Shown here: positions 53,596 to 60,654 of the stretch, piece after piece | How positions within the stretch are numbered: position 1 is the stretch's first letter | Layout: every line of letters begins with the position of its first letter | From: Succinivibrionaceae bacterium | GTDB taxonomy: Bacteria > Pseudomonadota > Gammaproteobacteria > Enterobacterales > Succinivibrionaceae | NCBI GenBank assembly: GCA_016284235.1 | Contig: JAEEOK010000103.1 | Coordinates: forward strand, 1 to 60,654 | DNA: 60,654 nt | Direction of reading: 5' to 3' | Position numbers and translations under genes: made by a program | The notes under the pieces: model-generated | Database searches by the model: none | What the model saw: only the letters and a program-made list of their open reading frames with translations | Told to the model about the DNA's origin: nothing

Positions 53596-54182
53596 GAAGA
53601 ACAGCCGCCGCACCGTATCCCGAAAAAAGGCAGAAAAAACTGCGTTAACAGATGCTGACTGTTCCGAAATACTGTAATTTCCGATGTTCAACAACTCTAA
53701 TTCTCAGCTCTTCGCATAACAGCACATCAGACCGATATCTGACATATGACGTTACGCACAGGTTACTGTCAGACTCCAGGTATCAGCATCTTAAGCTCTA
53801 TCCAGGCAAGTGCTTGAATCTTTACTGCACGGTCAAAATCCGGAACTGCCACAAACGGCACCCGTATTCACCCTCCTTTAGAGCCTGTTCAGTCTCTGAT
53901 GTACTCATTTAGAAACCATATCCCGGATGCCTTGTTCAGCATTCTCCCTCTTTTAATATAGAGAGAAGGAAGATCAGTTTCTCCCGGTCAGACCGGACGA
54001 CGATTTGTACGAAAAGTCGGCAGAAACAGAAAATGGCAGCCAGTAAACTACCGGCAGGACTGTCAGAAGGTTAATTTAAGCCATGGCTAAAAAATATCCA
54101 GTGTACAAATCTGTCGATAATAAGGGTAGAAGAAATTTAACAACTGCCGACAAAACTTTGCCAGACTTAGTGAGATTAATGA
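53596..54182. other. Gene-free stretch with remnants upstream of the small glycine-zipper gene
   Basis: About 590 bp without a convincing complete gene. From 54083 an ATG-led frame gives MAKKYPVYKSVDNKGRR before drifting into unlikely sequence; it may be the original start of the next gene, now out of frame. Confidence 0.4.
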
Positions 54183-54183
54183 T

Positions 54184-54798
54184 ATGTATAACAAGTATGC
54201 AGAAAAATACGCCGGGGAAAAAGGGGAGCTCCTTGAGAAATACAAGATTGGAAGCTTCGATCCCGAAAAGCACAAAAAAATCGGTGAATTCAGCATCCAG
54301 AATTTTTTCAACGGGAACTGCGGCGTTCTTCATTCATCTCAATTCCGCGCAAACACATCACCGGTGGTTGCTTTCGGAGCTGTTCCTGTATCCTACAAAG
54401 GTTCGATAATTATGGTAGGCAAAGGTATAAGCCAGTTCGAAAAGATAAACTGGTTCAGAAAAATGGTCGCAATTCAAATTACCGGCAGGGCTATGAAAAC
54501 CACGGCCGGTATAACCGCCAGCAAAATATTTAACGCTATTGCCCAAAAACTTATAGCCAAGGCAGGCAGCACAATTTTAGGAGGAACCATAGGCTCGACC
54601 ATTCCTGTAGCAGGTACATTCATAGGTGCAGCAGCGGCTTGGATTGCAACTGATTATGTTATGAAGTGTGCGGATGAATACGTAACCGCGGTGAATTTAA
54701 GAGGGAGATTATTAAATCCATCGACAAATCGCTCAAATAGAAAGGAGACAAGCAGGAGTCATATTTCCCCTGCAGCAGATCAGAGAAGATCTCCGTAA
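54184..54798 (+). CDS. Small protein with glycine-zipper membrane segment, unknown function
   Basis: A 204-residue protein with a Lys/Glu-rich N-terminal part (MYNKYAEKYAGEKGELLEKYK) and one strongly hydrophobic, glycine- and alanine-rich segment (AGSTILGGTIGSTIPVAGTF to AAAAWIATDYV, about residues 128-160), a glycine-zipper-type membrane segment as in some pore-forming or membrane-stress proteins. I do not recognise the family. The reading frame is open upstream to 54130 with plausible protein (ARLSEIND before the ATG), and another frame starts at 54083 with a good ATG, so the gene may have suffered a frameshift. It lies just before the presumed defence module; whether it belongs to it is unknown. 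Confidence 0.5.
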   Translation: MYNKYAEKYAGEKGELLEKYKIGSFDPEKHKKIGEFSIQNFFNGNCGVLHSSQFRANTSPVVAFGAVPVSYKGSIIMVGKGISQFEKINWFRKMVAIQITGRAMKTTAGITASKIFNAIAQKLIAKAGSTILGGTIGSTIPVAGTFIGAAAAWIATDYVMKCADEYVTAVNLRGRLLNPSTNRSNRKETSRSHISPAADQRRSP

Positions 54799-55114
54799 AG
54801 CTAAATGACCACGTGAAAAGTCAGGTGCTGACCGTAAAATCACTGATACTGGTATGCCGCAGTAATGCATATATCAGCCGGAGTGATCAAAATAAGGTAA
54901 CAAAACGCTGTGTAGCGGATAGCATATCTGCAGAATATCATAACCGGTCCGGACTGATTTTTTCCGCAAAATTTTGCTCTTATCGACTAAATTTGAAGAT
55001 CGTTTTATTAAAACAGATGAAAAATACAAGCTGAAAATGTTTTACAAGAATAAACAGGATCAGATAACTCTGATTTTTTTGAATAACTTTTAACAACTGA
55101 TTGGATGTTTTCAC
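54799..55114. other. Intergenic stretch before the defence-like module
   Basis: AT-rich DNA of about 315 bp containing the presumed promoter of the ATPase-helicase pair. Only a short, motif-free open frame (54813-55034) is present and is not annotated. Confidence 0.4.
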
Positions 55115-58100
55115 ATGAATACTACTGAAATGCTAGAAAAATTAAAGAAAGACAGAAAAGAAAAAGCGGCAGTCTTAAATTCAGACACTTTATGCGGTAC
55201 CAAGGACATAGTTACAGGTCTATACGATGAAAACGCACATTTCATCTATGAATTAATTCAGAATTCTGATGATGCCGGAGCCAGGAATATGACTTTCATT
55301 CTTTCCGATGAAAGCGTAATCATGATGCATGACGGCACCAGAAATTTTTCTGTTTCTGATCCTGATACAGAAGGTGAGGACAAAAAAAACGGAACTCTGG
55401 GCGATTTAAACTCAATCCTTTCCATAGGAAGCTCCAGCAAGAAGTTTGACGGCAACAAGATTGGAAAATTCGGATGCGGCTTTAAATCTGTGTTTCAATA
55501 TACGGATACACCGATTATTCTGAATGGGGATCTTAGGATCCGAATTGTCGATTATATCGGACTGGAGGATTTCTCTGCTGATGATGAGATGAAGTACAGG
55601 GAACAAATTAAAAGTTCTCTTGCTTCCGCTGCAGGATACCTGGCGTCTGATGCTGAATGGACTACAACAATAATTCTGCCGTTTAAGGATCTGGACAGAG
55701 CAAAATGCATCAGAGAAATAAAGGATAAATTCTCCACCCTGGAAAAACCGGTTCTTTTTCTCGAGAATCTGAACAGCATTCAGGTCTGTCTGGATGATTC
55801 TGTGAAGGTATACAGCAAAACCGTTACCTTCTGCTCAGAACATGACGATACTGTTGTTCAGAAGGTTGATTACAGTTCTCCTGCGGAAGACAAGCACTAC
55901 TGGAAGGTATCACGATCTTCTGAGGAATTTAAGACCTATTCTCTTATGTTTGAGGCCAGTGAAAACTATGATCATCTTGTTCCGGTAAAATCATCCAACC
56001 TTTTCTGTTATTTCGCCACGAGAACTCAGTGTAAAGCCAATTTCCTGATCCACGGTGCATTTGAGATGAATCCTTCCCGCACAAATCTTAAAGAGGTTGA
56101 AAGAAACATCTGTCTTAAGAAAAAAATACTGGAACTGGCAGTTGACGCCGTAGGTGTTTTAGCACAAAACCATGCCTACGGGGATGAAATCCTGGATTTT
56201 CTTCCTCACATTATGAAATCTTCTGTATCAGACAGATTTATCACTCTTGCAAGAAAACAAAGAATACTGCCGTGCGGTGATCATTATACGGATCTTAATC
56301 ATGCAATGTTTGTTGAGAAGGAATTCCGTGAATTCTTTTCCGTGGGTGAAATCCGTGAACTTTCGGGCATGGATAATGCTGAATTCATTTTTTCAGAGGT
56401 ATCTCAGACAAAATACATAAGTGTGTTTAAAAACCTGAGTGATTTTATGACCGTCGTCATTGACGGGAAAAAACTGGTCGAAGGTATTACAGATTCCTTC
56501 ATGCAGAGACATTACGAAGCTGATATAGGATGGCTGGAAGCTTTTTATGAAAAAATATGCGACGGCTCACCGTTTGATGTTTTTCTGAAGGCTGGCATTT
56601 TCCTTACGGAGAATGGCAGATGGGTTGCCGGAAACGGCGGTACTGAAAAGCAGAACATTTTTCTTAACGGTACTAAAACATCCAGGTATGAAAGTATCAG
56701 CAGCAGGATCTGGGAACACAGTGACCGGATGAGGAAACTCCTGAGGTCATGGTTCAGAGAGTACAGCTGGAAGGATGAGTTAAATGAAATCATAGCTGAT
56801 TTTGGAAAGAAGAAGATAGATGAGCAGGAATTTTTCCATCACCTGATGCGGTTTATCAGAAATACCTCTGCTTCTGATGATATGGAGCATATAAAATCCT
56901 CAGTTAAGGATCTGAATTTTGTAAAAATGAGGGACGGTTCGTTTAAAGCTCCTTCAGAGGTAGTGCTCTGTATTGCCCCGGACACGAATGATCCATCCAA
57001 GTCATATTCCTTCTGGGAGGATATTTACCCCGGATCCTGGATTATTGACATTGACTATTATAAATCCATGGTTGATACATTTCAGATTGACTCCGAGAAC
57101 CTTCTGACAGCCGATCTGCTTAACTGTTTTATCAGATCATTAGTGGGTGAACATGTATATGTAACTTCGGTGGAAAACTTGGCATTCGGTGGAATTAATG
57201 GCGTAAACTGCGTACATCTTTATAGGCAGATCAATCCACGTTCCATCAGATATGGAATTTTCCCTGGTTACGAATCGTTTAAGGATTATACAATTCTGGG
57301 AATTTATAAACTTCTGAATGCCTTTTATGCAAAAGATTCTGATCCGGAACATAAAAAGGAGTGTTCTCTTAAGATTTTTAAGATCCTTACCTATTTTCTC
57401 CGGTATGAGCCGACCCGTCTTGGCGACAGATTCTATTCAACCACGGCATGGGGCAGTTACCCAGGACAATATGATCTCAAGGCTCAGTCATTTCTTACAA
57501 TGCTGGAAATTTTCTATGATCATGACGGGAATCTTATGAATTTTGTCACAGAAAGGCATTCTCTCTCCGATTTTAACGATATGTACAAAATTGATGAACT
57601 TAACAGTGACCAAACAAATGAACTTTCCGAATTTTTTGACATCATGGATGATCACCGCATGATTAAGGTTGATGAACAGACACTTGGTTATCTCAAGGAG
57701 CAGGGAGTAACCCAGGACACTCTCAGCTATATTTCAAACCGTTTCCTTGATGCTTTAAGTCAAAACAATGACTGGATGAATATGATAAAAAACTGTACAG
57801 GCCCCGACATGAACGAGAAACTGGAAAAAGCTTTAACCAGACTGCTTGGTAACGGCAAACCGTTTGACATGGAAATGATTGAAGCATCAGGCTATGATGA
57901 TTCAGTCAGCACTGAATCAGACTGCAATACTGCACTTTATGATATGGATGAATCTGCTTCCGTAACAGCTGAAGGATATGAATCAGGTTTTACTGACGAT
58001 CCGGGACTGGCCGCGGAAGACAGAAAAGCATGGAATGAAAATTTTATTAAGACCCGCGGCATACCGTACCTGACAAGCCATGGCTATGATCTTGAAAATG

Positions 58101-58525
58101 CAACTCGGAACATGAATATTTTCAAAGGCGTCAGAAACATTGAAACGGGAAAGTTTTTTGATATTTGTGTAAAAACATCCGTGCCTTCAAAAATTAAATT
58201 TTCATCTCATGAAATTGAGGCAATGAAGAAAAAGGATTCCTTTCTTCTGCTGCTGTTTCACAATCACAAATTTCAGTTTTTTACTTTCGATCAATTGTGG
58301 AAAAAACACGAGACATTCTGGATTTCATGCAAAACAAAGGATTACAACAATACTGATATGGATAAATTCATAAATGCAATGCAGTTTGTTAAGGGGACAG
58401 GTCTGTGCTTCAATGTAGATGATATTGCCGATGACAGCATAGATGATGAAGAATTATGCAACCTTTTGCATAATAACAATGACAGCTACATAAATACCGT
58501 CCGGGATGACGAAAGAGATTTTTGA
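55115..58525 (+). CDS. Very large GHKL/HSP90-like ATPase (sacsin-type), putative defence protein
   Basis: A 1136-residue protein with an N-terminal HSP90-type ATPase domain: IYELIQNSDDAGARNM supplies the N-box (E46, N50, D53), MMHDGTRNFS the next strand, and NKIGKFGCGFKSVFQYTD the glycine-rich lid (about residues 111-128). This is the arrangement of sacsin/Nov-type ATPases. The following 900 residues have no motif I can name and include an acidic region around residues 930-980. It overlaps or abuts the helicase gene, and the pair stands in AT-rich accessory DNA beside IS remnants. Large sacsin-like ATPases paired with helicases are seen in defence islands; a defence role is inference. I cannot match the pair to a named system. 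Confidence 0.85.
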   Translation: MNTTEMLEKLKKDRKEKAAVLNSDTLCGTKDIVTGLYDENAHFIYELIQNSDDAGARNMTFILSDESVIMMHDGTRNFSVSDPDTEGEDKKNGTLGDLNSILSIGSSSKKFDGNKIGKFGCGFKSVFQYTDTPIILNGDLRIRIVDYIGLEDFSADDEMKYREQIKSSLASAAGYLASDAEWTTTIILPFKDLDRAKCIREIKDKFSTLEKPVLFLENLNSIQVCLDDSVKVYSKTVTFCSEHDDTVVQKVDYSSPAEDKHYWKVSRSSEEFKTYSLMFEASENYDHLVPVKSSNLFCYFATRTQCKANFLIHGAFEMNPSRTNLKEVERNICLKKKILELAVDAVGVLAQNHAYGDEILDFLPHIMKSSVSDRFITLARKQRILPCGDHYTDLNHAMFVEKEFREFFSVGEIRELSGMDNAEFIFSEVSQTKYISVFKNLSDFMTVVIDGKKLVEGITDSFMQRHYEADIGWLEAFYEKICDGSPFDVFLKAGIFLTENGRWVAGNGGTEKQNIFLNGTKTSRYESISSRIWEHSDRMRKLLRSWFREYSWKDELNEIIADFGKKKIDEQEFFHHLMRFIRNTSASDDMEHIKSSVKDLNFVKMRDGSFKAPSEVVLCIAPDTNDPSKSYSFWEDIYPGSWIIDIDYYKSMVDTFQIDSENLLTADLLNCFIRSLVGEHVYVTSVENLAFGGINGVNCVHLYRQINPRSIRYGIFPGYESFKDYTILGIYKLLNAFYAKDSDPEHKKECSLKIFKILTYFLRYEPTRLGDRFYSTTAWGSYPGQYDLKAQSFLTMLEIFYDHDGNLMNFVTERHSLSDFNDMYKIDELNSDQTNELSEFFDIMDDHRMIKVDEQTLGYLKEQGVTQDTLSYISNRFLDALSQNNDWMNMIKNCTGPDMNEKLEKALTRLLGNGKPFDMEMIEASGYDDSVSTESDCNTALYDMDESASVTAEGYESGFTDDPGLAAEDRKAWNENFIKTRGIPYLTSHGYDLENATRNMNIFKGVRNIETGKFFDICVKTSVPSKIKFSSHEIEAMKKKDSFLLLLFHNHKFQFFTFDQLWKKHETFWISCKTKDYNNTDMDKFINAMQFVKGTGLCFNVDDIADDSIDDEELCNLLHNNNDSYINTVRDDERDF

Positions 58526-58526
58526 T

Positions 58527-60269
58527 ATGAATACAGCAGACCTGTCGTTAAAATTCCTTGATGATGAGTACATTATTCAAAACAATGATTTCAAAAAACT
58601 GCTCAGAACAGACTGCCGTCATCTGATGAATCACCAGAAGCTTTTCAGAGCCATGTTTCTTGGAATCAGCGACAGCGGTCATCTGCTGGTAAAATTCAGT
58701 GCCAAAAATCCTGTACCAAGAGTGAACGGAACATCTCAGTTTATACTGTTTTTCAGTCCGGAATACCGGGGGAAAGGCGCTGTTGACAGTAAAACCTATT
58801 ATGAACTTCTCCAGATTAAGAATTCACTTGTCGAGGGATCTCTAACCTGGCTTCACCTGAAGGATGATTTCTTTGAGGGAGGTTACTCCTGTACAGTTGA
58901 AGGGGACCCGACAGGAGAAAAACTAAGTTCATACAGGGGAACTTTTGTCTACATCGGCGAAAGCAGACCTTTGCTGCAGATGCTCACGAATCTGCACAAG
59001 TATGTCAGGACAAATCCCGATAACCGGCTTCTGCGTTCCTGGTATGATCCGGGGCGCGGAGCCTGCAGCATACTGCCGCTAAAAGAAAATCAGACTTCCA
59101 GCGAATACCTGTTTTCTGTCAGTCAGAGCATGGATCCATCTCCTGTGATAATCCAGGGACCGCCAGGAACGGGCAAATCCTTCATTATCGCAAAACTGGC
59201 GGAAGATCTGGCTTTGAAGAACAGGTCTGTTCTTATCACCACACTGGCCAACAAGGCTCTGATAGAAATTGTAAAAAAGGAACCTCTTGCCGAACTGCTT
59301 CATTCAGGCCGCATTTATAAAAAAAGCATGACCGTGGATGAACAGAAAAATCAGCCTGAACTTCAGAGACTAAAGGATGTAGTTCCTGTAAGAGGAGATA
59401 TCCACTTATGCAGCTTCTACAGTGCATCTCTATCCGATCTGCTGTTCAATTCCAGGCTTCTTAAATATGACTATGTGATTGTTGACGAGGCCAGTCAGGC
59501 CATTCTTCCTTTTCTGGCAGCAACACTGTCCCTGGGAGAACGACAGTTTTTTATCGGCGATATCATGCAGCTTTCTCCCGTAGTAAAATTGAACTCAGAC
59601 CAAATAGCATTCCGGAATTATACAAGTATAGTCAGGGGGCTTGAGTCTGTTTCACAGGTTGTTCCGACTTATCAGCTTACTGCAACATACAGACTTAATC
59701 CTTATGCATCCAGCTGCACCGGAATGTTTTATTGTTATCCTCTTCTGTCCAAAAACTGCGTCAATTGTGAAATAAGGCTGATGATATCAGGCATGAATTT
59801 CACCTTTCCTCCCGGAAACTATCTTGTTACGCTCGATTCGCAAAGACCGGATTTCAACGAGGCTCTGCACGCAACCGTGACTGAAATTATGGAACAGCTC
59901 AATGAGTTCAGACCTGAAAATGACAGAAGAAAAAAATCAGAAATAGCAGTTATTTCGCACCGTGTGGCAGACTGTACCAATATGTACAGGATACTGAAAC
60001 AGAGAGTCAAATTCGATGACCGGAGAGTTACCGTGGATACCATACACCGCTGTCAGGGAATTACGGTCCATTTTGCTATCTATGCGGTGACAAGAGAAAG
60101 CTCTTTTTCCTTCAAAGACTGTCCGTTCAATGTGGCAACCAGCAGAGCAAAAATAGCAACTTTCATAGTTGCTCCCGATCATATGGTGAATGAAGCAATA
60201 TCAAGAAACGGCTGTACAGGGAAATTTCTCGAAAAGCTGAGGTGCAACGGAAAAGAAATCTGTTTGTAG
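58527..60269 (+). CDS. UPF1-like superfamily 1 helicase, putative defence protein
   Basis: A 580-residue SF1B helicase. It has VIIQGPPGTGKSFIIAKLA (Walker A, K217), VIVDEASQAILPFLA (Walker B DEAS, 320-323), FFIGDIMQLSPVV (motif III, GD..QL.P), LTATYRL (motif IV), VDTIHRCQGITVHFAIYAV (motif V) and FNVATSRAKIATFIV (motif VI), the set of the UPF1/DNA2-like group acting on RNA or DNA. The N-terminal 190 residues are an uncharacterised domain. I start at the ATG at 58527, one base after the ATPase gene stop, with AAAGAG nine bases upstream; an ATG at 58506 would add seven residues and overlap. It is translationally coupled to the ATPase, so both probably form one complex or system. Confidence 0.87.
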   Translation: MNTADLSLKFLDDEYIIQNNDFKKLLRTDCRHLMNHQKLFRAMFLGISDSGHLLVKFSAKNPVPRVNGTSQFILFFSPEYRGKGAVDSKTYYELLQIKNSLVEGSLTWLHLKDDFFEGGYSCTVEGDPTGEKLSSYRGTFVYIGESRPLLQMLTNLHKYVRTNPDNRLLRSWYDPGRGACSILPLKENQTSSEYLFSVSQSMDPSPVIIQGPPGTGKSFIIAKLAEDLALKNRSVLITTLANKALIEIVKKEPLAELLHSGRIYKKSMTVDEQKNQPELQRLKDVVPVRGDIHLCSFYSASLSDLLFNSRLLKYDYVIVDEASQAILPFLAATLSLGERQFFIGDIMQLSPVVKLNSDQIAFRNYTSIVRGLESVSQVVPTYQLTATYRLNPYASSCTGMFYCYPLLSKNCVNCEIRLMISGMNFTFPPGNYLVTLDSQRPDFNEALHATVTEIMEQLNEFRPENDRRKKSEIAVISHRVADCTNMYRILKQRVKFDDRRVTVDTIHRCQGITVHFAIYAVTRESSFSFKDCPFNVATSRAKIATFIVAPDHMVNEAISRNGCTGKFLEKLRCNGKEICL

Positions 60270-60371
60270 CAAAAATATCCGGATCCTGTGTCTGATTGCT
60301 CAGCATGAGAATTCTGAAGCACCAGCTGAATTTACAGCAAAACACAGATCGCCGATAAACCGTTTTTGAAA

Positions 60372-60535
60372 TTCCCCGTGCCTAAAGGCAGGGGATTCCT
60401 ACCATTTCCCGCAGAAGGCCGCTCTGCTGCCGGCCTGCAGTACGGTTCACCTCACAAGATCTACGGCTATGTCCCAGCCTGATTTACCTTCATTGAGAAA
60501 GCCGAAGTATGTCAGCAGGAAAGACTATACCTGAT
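60372..60535 (-). mobile_element. Decayed IS200/IS605 end, tnpB 3' remnant
   Basis: The minus strand reads FGFLNEGKSGWDIAVDLVR, an in-frame stop, and later ESPAFRHG, parallel to the remnant at 45129-45330, and contains the hairpin CCTGCCTTTAGGC. It matches the other copy over about 150 bp with many changes. The rest of the element is absent. Confidence 0.6.
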
Positions 60536-60558
60536 TAGAACTTTCCCAAATCGTAATA

Positions 60559-60654
60559 CTATATATTCTTTTTTGGTCTGCCAGGAGATCTTTTAGTTGG
60601 TACTTCATCTTGTGGTAAAAGAGACAACTTTTGAAGTACCTTAACCTGAGACGG
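60559..60654 (-). CDS. C-terminal end of an unidentified protein, cut by window edge
   Basis: The minus strand stays open from the window edge to a TAG at 60559-60561, giving 31 residues that end in KRSPGRPKKNI. The basic GRPKK tail resembles an AT-hook and is common at the ends of IS transposases, which would suit the IS remnant next to it, but 31 residues do not allow an assignment. Confidence 0.4.
   Translation of the reverse strand, partial: PSQVKVLQKLSLLPQDEVPTKRSPGRPKKNI

Noticed and set aside
53652-53912. 86-codon frame after the sulfur operon terminator
   Set aside because: No binding site, unlikely composition, no motif.
1-60654. tRNA, rRNA, tmRNA or 6S RNA genes
   Set aside because: No T-loop GGTTCGAATCC-type sequence with matching acceptor stem or other hallmark was seen by eye; a tRNAscan-SE/Infernal run would be needed to be sure.

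Overview
The window looks like chromosomal DNA of an anaerobic gammaproteobacterium, most likely of the Aeromonadales/Succinivibrionaceae type. This is an inference from gene content and order: rhlB-gppA beside trxA, the coaBC-dut block near pyrE/yicC/gmk, rpmBG-mutM-coaD-waaA-waaF-kdkA, and uvrD-yigB-xerC-DUF484 are all gammaproteobacterial arrangements. No 16S gene is present to settle it.

Layout. 1-7.3 kb is an accessory stretch: a deoxycytidylate-deaminase-like protein with an unusual N-terminal domain, trmL, an eight-repeat CRISPR array read on the minus strand, an IS1634-type transposase, and a CARF-type Csm6/NE0113-family gene split into two overlapping frames. No cas1, cas2 or effector genes are visible. 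7.35-27.7 kb is housekeeping: tusA, lipopolysaccharide core/Kdo genes (GT9 heptosyltransferase, kdkA, waaA, waaF), plsB, glpG, coaD, mutM, rpmBG, mscS, dut, coaBC, pyrE, yicC, gmk, gppA and rhlB. 27.8-45.1 kb carries trxA, rpoZ (with a long acidic tail), feoAB and a P1B-type metal ATPase that share an identical twin-palindrome promoter, a lipoprotein pair, ddl, rho, uvrD, yigB, xerC and DUF484.

45.9-53.6 kb is the most interesting part: two adjacent transcription units for sulfur handling. Unit 1 encodes a MoaD/ThiS-E1-rhodanese fusion, a family 2A encapsulin shell (SrpI-like), and a cysteine desulfurase with a long N-terminal extension of the cargo type. Unit 2 encodes an O-acetylhomoserine sulfhydrylase (MetY-like), a TusA-like carrier, a ThiS-like carrier with a three-residue tail after Gly-Gly, an E1-like activating enzyme and a JAMM protease. 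Unit 2 has the parts list of the protein-thiocarboxylate homocysteine pathway described in Wolinella succinogenes (HcyS/HcyF/HcyD/MetY). Both units have a related operator immediately downstream of the -10 box. My model is that sulfur mobilised and stored by the encapsulin/desulfurase compartment is passed by carrier proteins to MetY for homocysteine synthesis. The pairing of these two modules, and an E1-like domain that has lost key catalytic residues while fused to its own carrier domain, are the strongest candidates for something undescribed.

53.6-60.65 kb is again accessory: a small glycine-zipper protein that may be truncated by a frameshift, then a two-gene module of a very large GHKL/HSP90-like (sacsin-type) ATPase and a UPF1-like SF1 helicase that looks like a defence system, followed by a decayed IS200/IS605 end and the C-terminus of a further minus-strand gene cut by the window edge.

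No tRNA or rRNA genes were recognised. All family assignments are from reading protein motifs by eye; no database search was run.
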